Source of the DNA: Vibrio sinus
GTDB lineage: Bacteria; Pseudomonadota; Gammaproteobacteria; Enterobacterales; Vibrionaceae
Reading direction: 5' to 3'
Assembly: GCF_023634645.1 (NCBI RefSeq)
Contig: NZ_JAMKMR010000007.1
Span: 124,001-188,000 of the forward strand
Length of the DNA: 64,000 bases
Shown: in pieces, positions 53,302 to 60,868 of the stretch
Layout: every line of letters starts with the position of its first letter
Numbering within the stretch: the stretch's first letter is position 1
Translations under genes and position numbers: made by a program
The notes under the pieces: generated by a model
Seen by the model: the letters and a program-made list of their open reading frames with translations, nothing else
Database searches by the model: none
What the model was told of the DNA's origin: nothing

Positions 53302-53886
53302 ATGAAGTTAATTCCATTGTTACTGTTTTCTATTCCTTTTTTCGCGAATGCGCAAGACGCGCCGTACTGCAATCCTGAACACCTTCAAATTCGGCACTTA
53401 GCATTGGTTACTCCCGGTATGTCGCAGACGGATGATATATATGGCGTATTTAATACCTCCAATCATGCTTGCTTGATGTTAAATCAGGCGGTTCACGTGT
53501 CGCCTATCGTCGAAGGCAATAACAAAGTGGTGATGAGGCAAAATCCTCAGCCGACTATACCAAAGAAGCGCGATTATTATTTACTGCCATCAGCCAAAGG
53601 AAACACTCAACTCCTTGAGAGCTTAGTGTGGTTTAAAGTTCACGGGGCAGGAGCGTGTGATAGCCGAGTTCAAATTAACGAGCTTATGGTGACATTATCG
53701 CCATCCGATAAGCAGCAATATACTTTGCCTTTTTCAGGGTATTCTTCTTGTGGCGTTGCGCATAGTGTGCCGCTGCGTCAGGGGGCAAAGGGGTGGCCAA
53801 GTTATTGCCAATATGATGGAAAAACACAGAGCGAGCAGAGAGCAAGTAAAACGATTTTAATCGACCAGACTGCCTCCTGTGGCTAA
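53302..53886 (+). CDS. Periplasmic protein, unknown (DUF4232-like layout)
   Basis: 194 residues from the ATG at 53302, with AAGGG at good spacing; the open frame continues 12 codons upstream. A signal peptide (MKLIPLLLFSIPFFANAQD, cleavage after NA) precedes a beta-rich mature chain with six cysteines (YCNPEHLQIR, ACLMLN, GACDSRVQ, SSCGVAH, YCQYD, ASCG end). The layout is somewhat like the DUF4232 family, but that is weak. The stop codon touches the inverted repeat copy at 53887. Confidence 0.65.
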   Translation: MKLIPLLLFSIPFFANAQDAPYCNPEHLQIRHLALVTPGMSQTDDIYGVFNTSNHACLMLNQAVHVSPIVEGNNKVVMRQNPQPTIPKKRDYYLLPSAKGNTQLLESLVWFKVHGAGACDSRVQINELMVTLSPSDKQQYTLPFSGYSSCGVAHSVPLRQGAKGWPSYCQYDGKTQSEQRASKTILIDQTASCG

Positions 53887-54002
53887 TGGCCCACTTTCGC
53901 GTCAAAGGCCTTTGAAATGGATGGCCATTCCTGCAGACCTTTTCCTTAAATTGGGCCACTAACATCGCTCTGAATCCTGCATCTTGAAGTAACTTGGGTA
54001 TA
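53887..54002. repeat. Inverted partial copy of the 42254-42517 element
   Basis: About 116 bases matching the reverse complement of the left half of the MITE-like element with only a few mismatches, from TGGCCCACTTTCGCGTCAAA to the terminal GCATCTTGAAGTAACTTGGG plus TATA. It starts one base after the preceding stop codon, so the right half of the element is missing here. Confidence 0.85.
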
Positions 54003-54030
54003 TATACATTCCAATATGGAATGTATATAT
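54000..54030. promoter_or_regulatory. Perfect 13-bp palindrome upstream of LuxR-type gene
   Basis: Arms ATATATACATTCC / GGAATGTATATAT around AATAT, directly abutting the end of the repeat copy and about 100 bases before the LuxR-type start. Candidate operator or insertion-associated dyad. Confidence 0.5.
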
Positions 54031-54079
54031 GAAAAAGTGATTGTTGACTCCACTAGTGCACGAAAATAAAATTCCCCTC

Positions 54080-54096
54080 GCTTCAAGCCTTGAAGC
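54080..54096. promoter_or_regulatory. Second perfect palindrome upstream of LuxR-type gene
   Basis: GCTTCAAG-C-CTTGAAGC, exact 8-bp arms, 33 bases before the ATG at 54129. This size and position suit binding of a dimeric regulator, possibly the gene's own product. Confidence 0.5.
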
Positions 54097-54128
54097 TGTA
54101 TAGGTAGATTGAGTAAATAGGTTAGTTT

Positions 54129-54968
54129 ATGTCTGTTGTTGAGCGAATTCTTCTAGCAAGTGATGAAAGTGAGTACCAAGCGGAACTGCCCATTTTAAAG
54201 CGCCATTCAGAAAAAATATCAAAATGTACGGAATCCATCGAAAAAATTATTCGGGTGATTTCTCCAGACCTAAACCTTATCAATTTTACCTTTTCAAGAA
54301 TCAATGATAGGTCTGAGTTGTCATGTGTCTCGTTAAGGCCTGAGATACTGTTTGGCTTATATAAACTTGGACTCTTCAAAAAAGAAGAAACGTTAAATTT
54401 ATCTGTGGTTAAGCCAATCTATAGCTTAACTCCATTACATAACCAAGAAATAAAAGCCTTTTATAAACAAACACTAAATATTGATAATGAAGTGACGTGT
54501 ATTGCCCTAGATTTTGAGCTTGGCCGAAGCAAAGATTCATTTTATTTTTTATTTGAAAAAGATGAGAGTAAATCTCTGGGCTCTTATTACCATTTACTTC
54601 ATAGCCTTTGTTTGTACTTCTACAAATATTTTGATCAGGATAAGCTTGAGTTATTTTTCTTATCTGACCTAATAAAAGGCAATAAATCTAATCGGGAAGA
54701 TGGTCAATCATTCTCCCCTTTTGATTCGCTAAAAAGTCGTTATGACTTAACTTCTATACAGCTCGATTACGTTAAGTTGGTCGCCCTAGAAATGGAAGCA
54801 AAGACCATATCTAAAATTACCAACCGCTCGACACGAACGGTAGAGTCAGCCATATCTGAGCTGAAACGAAAGTTTGAAGTGGATACTAAGTCTCAACTTG
54901 AAGGCATTTTAAAACTGCACTACACGATTGAAGCGAATAAGTATCTAAAAGAGCAAGGCTTATTGTAG
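54129..54968 (+). CDS. LuxR-type HTH regulator
   Basis: 279 residues. The C terminus (about 205-265) is a GerE/LuxR HTH: LTSIQLDYVKLVALEMEAKT, ISKITNRSTRTVESAISEL. The first 200 residues are AT-rich in coding, helical/beta mixed, and not recognisable as an autoinducer-binding or receiver domain, so the input signal is unknown. Base use is more A/T-rich than in neighbours, which together with the adjoining repeat hints at acquisition. Convergent with a LysR gene, 14 bases between stops. Confidence 0.82.
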   Translation: MSVVERILLASDESEYQAELPILKRHSEKISKCTESIEKIIRVISPDLNLINFTFSRINDRSELSCVSLRPEILFGLYKLGLFKKEETLNLSVVKPIYSLTPLHNQEIKAFYKQTLNIDNEVTCIALDFELGRSKDSFYFLFEKDESKSLGSYYHLLHSLCLYFYKYFDQDKLELFFLSDLIKGNKSNREDGQSFSPFDSLKSRYDLTSIQLDYVKLVALEMEAKTISKITNRSTRTVESAISELKRKFEVDTKSQLEGILKLHYTIEANKYLKEQGLL

Positions 54969-54982
54969 TCCAATGACGCAAA

Positions 54983-55936
54983 CTACGTCCTAATATCACT
55001 AAAATGGAAATCTTGAATTAGGCTGGATTTTAATGTTTTTATCAGTTTTCGTATCGAGTCGTTGAGCGGTCTACTGGCTAAATGGTAGATGGAAAAATCA
55101 AAAAAATCGACGTTGGAAGAAATACGCTCTAGTTGCCCTGCGTGGATTTTTTCTTCCACCATAAACAAAGGCACTAAGGTCGCAGCTTGTCCAGATTCGG
55201 CAATTTGTACCCGCACTTCGTTGCTATCTACTTGATAGGCGATATTTCCCTTTGCTTTGACTCTTTGGTAAAACTCTTGAATTAATGGGTTGTTAAGACG
55301 TGATGCGATATGGTGAGTATCGAATTGAGGGAATGCCCATTTGTAGTTGGTAATGTCGTCTTGTTTGTGGATTGCTGGGGATTTAATGCACGCTGTTTCT
55401 AAGCTTAAGAAAGGTGTTTTTGCAAGAAGATCTAATTCTGGAATATTGGGTAGCAGTTCCGACTGAGAAATGAAAAAATCGATTTCGCCTTGAAGCAACT
55501 TTCTATTTAAATTCATGAAGGTGCCGGAAATAATACTCACCTTGACGTCATCATTGTTTTCGTTGTTAACTGGCAGGCCTATACAAAGTGCTTGACTGAT
55601 GATGGGCGAGACTAGCTTTCCGATCCCTATGCTCAGTGCACCATAATTTCCATCGTGGACTTTTTGGGTCAGTCTTTCTAAAGACAGGAACTCTCTGTAC
55701 AAGTCCTGAAACTTAGCATAAAGATAATCCGCAGCTTGGGTTGGTGCTAGGTTTCGTGTACTTCTATCAAACAGCACTACATCAAGTTTCGCTTCCAGAC
55801 CTTTCATGATTTTGGTTACGCTGGATTGTGTCGTGCCAGAAACCTTGGCCGCTTCTGTGATGCTTTTCAGTTCGTACACATTAATAAAGTATTCAATCGC
55901 ACTTCCATTAATGCTCATAATATTTTGTTTGTTCAT
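54983..55936 (-). CDS. LysR-family regulator
   Basis: 317 residues: N-terminal HTH with YFINVYELKSITEAAKVSGT and VTKIMKGLEAKLDVVLFDRS, then an effector-binding domain (about 100-310). The ATG at 55936 overlaps the stop of the upstream gene (ATGA), so it is translationally coupled to the 55933-56319 gene. This is unusual for LysR genes, which are commonly divergent from their targets. Effector unknown. Confidence 0.9.
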   Translation of the reverse strand: MNKQNIMSINGSAIEYFINVYELKSITEAAKVSGTTQSSVTKIMKGLEAKLDVVLFDRSTRNLAPTQAADYLYAKFQDLYREFLSLERLTQKVHDGNYGALSIGIGKLVSPIISQALCIGLPVNNENNDDVKVSIISGTFMNLNRKLLQGEIDFFISQSELLPNIPELDLLAKTPFLSLETACIKSPAIHKQDDITNYKWAFPQFDTHHIASRLNNPLIQEFYQRVKAKGNIAYQVDSNEVRVQIAESGQAATLVPLFMVEEKIHAGQLERISSNVDFFDFSIYHLASRPLNDSIRKLIKTLKSSLIQDFHFSDIRT

Positions 55937-56319
55937 CGCTTGTTCACTAACTCTAAAGCTTCTTCCACTGTCGAAGTACTAGCCAAAAATGAAAGGCCAG
56001 AATGTTGGCAAGCTTTTGAGACATACATTACTTGAAGCGCACTGGTTTGCACTAACACTACGCCGTGGCAGCCAATTTTCGCTAGCTCTTGGTAGCACAA
56101 GCCTAACATTGTTAATGCTTCATCTGTCATGTGCGCATCTTTAGATGGAGCCTCAATATAGTACCAGTGTGGCTTTTTATTCGTCTCTATGAGTTCGAGC
56201 ACCAGATCCACTTGGTGCATTACGCCTGCTTTATTAAACTGCCCTTTAGGGTAGTGAATGATTGCGTTGCCTTCCATAGTAACGCTTTGACTACCATGGC
56301 TTTCATGTCTAATTTTCAT
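55933..56319 (-). CDS. Small protein, possibly STAS/SpoIIAA-like
   Basis: 128 residues, cytoplasmic. Alternating strands and helices (NAIIHYPKGQFNKAGVM, HWYYIEAPSKDAHMTDEALT, GCHGVVLVQTSALQVMYV, TSTVEEALELVNKR) look like a SpoIIAA/STAS-type fold, but no diagnostic motif is seen, so this is tentative. It is the first gene of a two-gene unit with the LysR regulator (four-base overlap). Confidence 0.6.
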   Translation of the reverse strand: MKIRHESHGSQSVTMEGNAIIHYPKGQFNKAGVMHQVDLVLELIETNKKPHWYYIEAPSKDAHMTDEALTMLGLCYQELAKIGCHGVVLVQTSALQVMYVSKACQHSGLSFLASTSTVEEALELVNKR

Positions 56320-56413
56320 TGTCGCTATTTTTTACCGATTATACAGGTTAGTACTTTAGATGTTAGAACTGTCAACACAAATTGCATAATTCACGTAATT
56401 GACATGTTATGGA

Positions 56414-56815
56414 TTAATGAAATAGCTGACTGACTTGAGGCTTCCACAAGTATTGTATAACAAACAATGAGATAACAATGCCCACCAAGTTTAATGCCTG
56501 CTCAAAAGCAAGGGATAGAGCAGTACTCGGATGATGTATATGTATGGAAATCAGGCTGTAGGGTATCATAAATAGGTACAGACCGATGGTCAGGTTTTTG
56601 CCCCAGCGCTTCATTAACCATAGGCCACGTGCAGATAACACAAGGGTGAGACTAACCAGCATGAGTATACAGGCTCCCGTTCTCTGATCGACAAGCATTT
56701 GCTGTGATCCCATGACAAGGTTAGCCAAGGCTGTAATAATAATCCCTGTTCCGCCTGAGAATAGGCCCAAAATGGATATGAAAATTAATTCGGGTGGCTT
56801 GGGTTTAGTGTTCAC
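56414..56815 (-). CDS. Four-helix membrane protein, unknown
   Basis: 133 residues from the GTG at 56815 (VNTKPKPPELIFISILGLFS), chosen because GGAGGG lies seven bases upstream and it overlaps the preceding stop as GTGA; two more GTGs, at 56830 and 56845, are in the same frame inside the 15-bp repeats. Four helices (about 8-32, 38-62, 70-92, 103-127). No family recognised. Coupled to the DUF1496 gene upstream. Confidence 0.6.
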   Translation of the reverse strand: MNTKPKPPELIFISILGLFSGGTGIIITALANLVMGSQQMLVDQRTGACILMLVSLTLVLSARGLWLMKRWGKNLTIGLYLFMIPYSLISIHIHHPSTALSLAFEQALNLVGIVISLFVIQYLWKPQVSQLFH

Positions 56816-57120
56816 ACTTTTTCCCTCCACCCTTTTTCCCTCCACCCGTAGTGAGTTAGCACACTATGGTTACTCAGTTTTCCTGAATAGCTGCCCGCTA
56901 GGTTGGCAGAATAATTCGACTTGCTCGATAAGTGACTGTTTCGAATCTCGGAGCAGATTAATGATTTCCCCGATACCTCAATCACGCTACCAGGGCTATA
57001 AACCTGGCTTTTATAGAAGCAGATGCCATTTCCAGATAAGGGTACGTCTGGCCTAGCAAATGAAACATTTGGTAGAGAGGCAGCGAGAATGCCAGAAATC
57101 ATGATTATAGAAATTTTCAT
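56812..57120 (-). CDS. DUF1496 secreted protein with a duplicated C-terminal tail
   Basis: 102 residues from the ATG at 57120, preceded by GGGGA; the frame is open five codons upstream. Signal peptide MKISIIMISGILAASLPNVS (cleavage at SFA). The mature start PDVPLSGNGICFYKSQVYSP and VIEVSGKSLICSE fit DUF1496, a small periplasmic family with two Cys. The tail reads GWREKGWREKV, caused by a 15-bp tandem duplication that also doubles the ribosome site of the next gene. Confidence 0.75.
   Translation of the reverse strand: MKISIIMISGILAASLPNVSFARPDVPLSGNGICFYKSQVYSPGSVIEVSGKSLICSEIRNSHLSSKSNYSANLAGSYSGKLSNHSVLTHYGWREKGWREKV
56817..56846. repeat. 15-bp exact tandem duplication
   Basis: CTTTTTCCCTCCACC occurs twice head to tail (56817-56831 and 56832-56846). 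On the minus strand each unit supplies GGAGGG. It encodes the repeated tail residues of the DUF1496 protein and lies just before the GTG start of the next gene. Confidence 0.95.
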
Positions 57121-57281
57121 ACTTATTCCCCACAAATAGTATTCAGTCTGGAAACGGAACTCAAAACATGGGTAGTGAATATAGAGGTATTGGTATGAAT
57201 TTCCCCCGTAGTGGATACTTATTATAATTTGAATTTACAGTACGAAATATTATTTATGTAATGGTGGAAGGTGTGGCTAGT

Positions 57282-57938
57282 CTAATATTTTCGGCGGTTG
57301 ACTAACTCTAATCCGAGACGGTTATTGGCTGAAACCATTAATGATTGTTTTTGTTTTGTATAGGGAATACTAAGTTGTGTACGGATAATATTACCTTTCG
57401 CTATAACATGATGTATCTGAACATTACTTCCCAAAAATTCGATATCCACTAAGTCAAGAGATTGGGTGAGTGCATTATGGTGAAAGCTCGCTAGGTATAC
57501 ATTATTTTCTTTCGTTCCGGTGGAGTGAACTAAGATACTGGTGTAAGCGTGATTGTTAAACTGCTCAAGCTTGGTGAGCTTTTTCACATCCATTTTAATT
57601 ACGCCTACTTCTTCTCCATTGTTGTACTGACCCACAATGTCGTTGGTGATAGGCTCAATTTGATTCAAGTGAACTTGTGTAGAGCTATTTGGCACATTAA
57701 CGATAATGGGAGCGGCAATTGGAATGTTAATGATCTGGCTGATGGTATCTATGCTGTGAAAAGGCTGATTTTGCCGTGTTTCGTTGCGCTCACGCACATC
57801 TGGCCACAACCTAACCGCCAATATGATGATTAGCACTGTGGTCATGCAAATTACATAACCAATAAATAATGCCCGTGAACTCCTTGATTGCATTCTTCTT
57901 TCCTTTCGGTGACGAACGGCCTCGTCAATGAAGCTCAA
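57282..57938 (-). CDS. Single-helix membrane-anchored protein, unknown
   Basis: 218 residues. A basic N terminus (RHRKERRMQSRSSR) and one helix (about residues 24-45, FIGYVICMTTVLIIILAV) suggest a short cytoplasmic end and a periplasmic remainder, which is beta-rich with no known domain. It overlaps the stop of the response regulator gene by four bases (ATGA), so the two products are coupled. This resembles pairs in which a receiver controls an envelope protein, but the function is open. Confidence 0.65.
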   Translation of the reverse strand: MSFIDEAVRHRKERRMQSRSSRALFIGYVICMTTVLIIILAVRLWPDVRERNETRQNQPFHSIDTISQIINIPIAAPIIVNVPNSSTQVHLNQIEPITNDIVGQYNNGEEVGVIKMDVKKLTKLEQFNNHAYTSILVHSTGTKENNVYLASFHHNALTQSLDLVDIEFLGSNVQIHHVIAKGNIIRTQLSIPYTKQKQSLMVSANNRLGLELVNRRKY

Positions 57939-58327
57939 GCAGCTTGCTTGATATACAGACTTAGCACATTGACTAGGTCGTTTTTCAGATCAAATTTATA
58001 CAAGGTATCGTCTGCACCAAACTCTTTGGCTGCTTCTAAAACGAGTGCAGGATCTCGTTCACCGTATCCGGATGAAATCGCGATAACAGGGACTTGATAG
58101 TTCTGCTTTATATGGGTAATGAGCTCATAACCATTAAACTCTGGCATGACAATGTCGGTTACCACGATGTCGTAGGTATGCTTGGACAACTTGTCTATCG
58201 CGATCGAGGCATTGTCGCACAGGGTTAGGTCGACAGAGTGATAAAAATAGCTTTCTTTTATCAAAGTCTTTATGAGGCTCAAGCACAGCATTGAGTCATC
58301 AATGACGAGTATTTTATGTTTCATCAT
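57935..58327 (-). CDS. Single-domain response regulator (CheY-like)
   Basis: 130 residues from the ATG at 58327, with AGGTAG before it; an in-frame start lies six codons upstream. Receiver features are KILVIDDSMLCLSLI with the acidic pair, phospho-Asp in IVVTDIVMPEFNGYE, and PVIAISSGYGE. The usual conserved Lys near the end appears as LYKFDLKND. No output domain, so it acts by protein contact. It precedes the membrane-anchored gene, with a four-base overlap. No cognate kinase is in the window. Confidence 0.9.
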   Translation of the reverse strand: MMKHKILVIDDSMLCLSLIKTLIKESYFYHSVDLTLCDNASIAIDKLSKHTYDIVVTDIVMPEFNGYELITHIKQNYQVPVIAISSGYGERDPALVLEAAKEFGADDTLYKFDLKNDLVNVLSLYIKQAA

Positions 58328-58431
58328 AATTATTCTACCTAGCAACTGATATGAAACAAATTTGTTATTAGTTTAAATATAGACTACTTTTTAGAGTGAA
58401 TTAGAAAAAAGTAAAGCTAGGTAGAAATGTA

Positions 58432-58788
58432 ATGTTAGTAGTAACTCTTGATGATATTGATTTACCACAAATTTATGCCCATATTGGTTGGTTGATCAAT
58501 TCCAAAAAAGCAGAGGCAATAGCTTTTGAAGTGGCAGGAGAGCAGTTGACTGTTAAAGTCGTCCCGGAGATTTGCTTATCCAATAAATTATTAAGTGAAG
58601 TGCTAGACTCCCACTTTAATCAAAGATTGCCTTTTAAGTTGAATTTAGAAAGATATATCGTCACTAAGCCTGTGAATATTCAAGGGCGGAGTATTGAAGA
58701 TATTCTAATGGAATTAGTCAGCTATTTGAATGATGAGCTGAGAGATGTCGACTCGATACGAGAAGTTGGCAGTGAAGTACCAGTATAA
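58432..58788 (+). CDS. Small cytoplasmic protein, unknown
   Basis: 118 residues, divergent from the response regulator gene (104 bases between). Acidic, no signal or membrane helix: MLVVTLDDIDLPQIYAHIGW at the start and an alpha-helical, acidic C terminus (SIEDILMELVSYLNDELRDV). No family recognised. The nearness to a receiver gene suggests a role in the same pathway, which is inference only. Confidence 0.55.
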   Translation: MLVVTLDDIDLPQIYAHIGWLINSKKAEAIAFEVAGEQLTVKVVPEICLSNKLLSEVLDSHFNQRLPFKLNLERYIVTKPVNIQGRSIEDILMELVSYLNDELRDVDSIREVGSEVPV

Positions 58789-58798
58789 TACATATTCT

Positions 58799-58820
58799 TA
58801 TACCCAGTAACTTGGGTATA
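58799..58820. terminator. TATACCCA palindrome between convergent genes
   Basis: TATACCCA / TGGGTATA, 8-bp arms with a 6-base GTAACT loop, between the small ORF and a LysR gene. It looks like the two ends of the local repeat joined with the interior gone; may serve as terminator. Confidence 0.55.
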
Positions 58821-58826
58821 TTCAGC

Positions 58827-59687
58827 TTAATCAAATATTTGCATCCAATAATGTTGCCTTTGCTTGTGCTGGCATAGCCAAAGAGATTGTTCACAAGTAT
58901 AAGGGCAACCCGACGTTTTGATGACATGCAGCTTGTGTTCGTGCGCGATGTAATCGGGAAGGTACGCGAGTAACGGGCGAGCATTTATCAAGGCAATTAG
59001 CGCTGCCGTATTATCCACTCTTGCTGAAATTAACCGACTAAAATGTTCATCATGCCAGCCATCTGGGCTGCGCTGCTCTTCCATTTTTCCATAAAAAGGT
59101 TGAGAAGGAACGATAAAAGGATGCTGTAGAACTTGTTCAATAGGGGTTACTTGGCCAGATCGGCTAACAAGTGGGTGATTAAGGTTCGCGGCGGTAACAA
59201 AAGTGACTTTCCTTAGTTTTTTCGCAACGATTTGTCGCTCGGAAGGTGGCTGATCGTTAAGTTGGCAAATGAGCGCTAAATCAACGTCGTGTTTAAGCAA
59301 CATAGACAAATCATGTGCTGTTTTTGTCTCTATCGTCGCTTGTGGCTGTGCTGCGATAAATTGGTGCATGAGGCCGGGTAAAAAATAGCTAAGGACGGCA
59401 TTAGGACCACTGACTCTTAGGTGTGGCCTACGAGGTTTGCCTAATTCACGTTCTATTTTTTCATTGACTTCTATGAGTTCAATAGCCCGTTGAAACAGGG
59501 TCTCTCCGGCAGAGGTTAATGCCCAGTTGCCACCGATACGGCTGAACATTTCATGCTGATAGTGTTCCTCAATGCGTTTTATGGTTTTAGATAAGGTCCC
59601 AGGATGGATGCCAAGTTGCCTAGCGGCCTGCCTAAGGCTCTGAGCTTTAGCCACTTCTACGAATATTGCCAGATCGTTGATTTTCAT
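58827..59687 (-). CDS. LysR-family regulator next to OYE gene
   Basis: 286 residues: HTH with FVEVAKAQSLRQAARQLGIH and PGTLSKTIKRIEEHY, then an effector domain starting about residue 90. Divergent from the old-yellow-enzyme gene at 59786; LysR-OYE divergent pairs commonly have the regulator controlling the reductase. An inverted repeat (59702-59726) in the gap is the likely binding site. Confidence 0.92.
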   Translation of the reverse strand: MKINDLAIFVEVAKAQSLRQAARQLGIHPGTLSKTIKRIEEHYQHEMFSRIGGNWALTSAGETLFQRAIELIEVNEKIERELGKPRRPHLRVSGPNAVLSYFLPGLMHQFIAAQPQATIETKTAHDLSMLLKHDVDLALICQLNDQPPSERQIVAKKLRKVTFVTAANLNHPLVSRSGQVTPIEQVLQHPFIVPSQPFYGKMEEQRSPDGWHDEHFSRLISARVDNTAALIALINARPLLAYLPDYIAHEHKLHVIKTSGCPYTCEQSLWLCQHKQRQHYWMQIFD

Positions 59688-59701
59688 GTGTTGCCTATTT
59701 G

Positions 59702-59726
59702 GAAACAGATGTGGAAAATATGTTTC
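59702..59726. promoter_or_regulatory. Candidate LysR operator, LysR/OYE
   Basis: GAAACA-N13-TGTTTC, perfect 6-bp arms, 15 bases from the LysR start codon and about 60 before the OYE gene. Confidence 0.45.
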
Positions 59727-59785
59727 TTAAAATTATATACTGTCTAACATAGACTAACCCCCTTCGAAAAGATACCTATGGGTAA

Positions 59786-60805
59786 ATGAATATGCGACTC
59801 TCTCCAATTCGTGCCGGCCAATTTCAACTTGCCAATCGTATAGTTGTGCCTCCTATGGCATCTCAAACGGCATCCACTCAAGGCTTTGTTACTGAACAAA
59901 CTCTCACACACTATGATCGACTCGCGCAATCTGGCGCGGGGTTAGTGATGGTGGAGTACAGTTTTGTTGCTCCCTCTGGTCGCAGTGAACCAAATCAACT
60001 TGGGGCGCACGATGATCGATGTATTCAAGGAATGCGAAAAATAGCGACAGTTATACATGCAAGTGGAGCGAAAGCTGGGTTTCAGCTGACGCACTGTGGA
60101 GGTAAAGCTCAGTTAGATGTATGCCCTGATTTGATGGCGCCATCGGGCATTACGGTGCCTGCGTATGATAGAACGCTACCAGAGCCGCGCTCAATGGACC
60201 TAGAAGATATGCTGAGCTGGAAAAGAGCTTTTGTTCAAGCAGCGGTGCGAGTCGAGGCGGCCGGGTTTGACTTCGTAGAACTTCATTGCGCTCACGGTTA
60301 TGGTTTAAACCAAGTGTTGTCGCCCATTACCAATCAGCGGCAGGATAGATATGGTGGCAGCAATGAAAATCGTGCACGCCTTATCGTGGAGATCATTGAG
60401 GAAATTAAGCAACGTACTCATCTTTCCGTAATGGTACGGATTCCCGGGCAAGATCTATACCCTGAAGGTCTAACGCAACAGGATATGGTGCAAATCTGCC
60501 AGTGGTTTATCGGGGCTGGTGTCGACGTGATTGATGTCTCTTCGGGTATCGGTGGTTGGAATCGTCCTAAAGATAGGCGTGGTGAAGGGTATTTGGTTGC
60601 GGAATCTGCCTATCTAAAAAGTGCGGGACTAGCGGTACCTGTTATCGGAGTGGGTGGCATTGAAAGCCCGGAATACATCGAACAAGCTTTAAGCGATCAA
60701 TGGTTGGATCTTGTCGCGGTGGGCAGGGCGATTCTACGTGATCCCTCAACGTTTAAACAGCGAGTGATACAGCAAGATAAGGTGAAGGATACTCAAACCG
60801 CTTGA
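59786..60805 (+). CDS. Old yellow enzyme-family NADH:flavin oxidoreductase
   Basis: 339 residues. FMN barrel with family regions IVVPPMASQTASTQGFVTEQ, GAKAGFQLTHCGGKAQ (phosphate/FMN site), DFVELHCAHGYGLNQVLSPI, QDRYGGSNENRARLIVEIIE and LVAVGRAILRDP. It reads like the YqjM-type bacterial OYE, reducing activated C=C bonds with NADPH. ATG codons at 59786 and 59792 are both possible. A terminator follows. Confidence 0.93.
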   Translation: MNMRLSPIRAGQFQLANRIVVPPMASQTASTQGFVTEQTLTHYDRLAQSGAGLVMVEYSFVAPSGRSEPNQLGAHDDRCIQGMRKIATVIHASGAKAGFQLTHCGGKAQLDVCPDLMAPSGITVPAYDRTLPEPRSMDLEDMLSWKRAFVQAAVRVEAAGFDFVELHCAHGYGLNQVLSPITNQRQDRYGGSNENRARLIVEIIEEIKQRTHLSVMVRIPGQDLYPEGLTQQDMVQICQWFIGAGVDVIDVSSGIGGWNRPKDRRGEGYLVAESAYLKSAGLAVPVIGVGGIESPEYIEQALSDQWLDLVAVGRAILRDPSTFKQRVIQQDKVKDTQTA

Positions 60806-60837
60806 TACTCTGTTGAGCACTATTGTTGTACCAAATT

Positions 60838-60868
60838 AAAGACGCTCTTTGCTCAAAGCGTCTTTTTT
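60838..60868. terminator. Terminator, OYE / GGDEF-EAL
   Basis: AAAGACGCT / AGCGTCTTT stem with a 10-base loop and T6 on the plus strand. Its 3' arm overlaps the final codons of the convergent minus-strand gene, which ends at 60853. Confidence 0.8.

Noticed and set aside
56846..56900. Tandem repeat near 56817-56846 as a coding frameshift in the DUF1496 gene
   Set aside because: The unit is 15 bases, a multiple of three, so the frame is kept; it only lengthens the tail.
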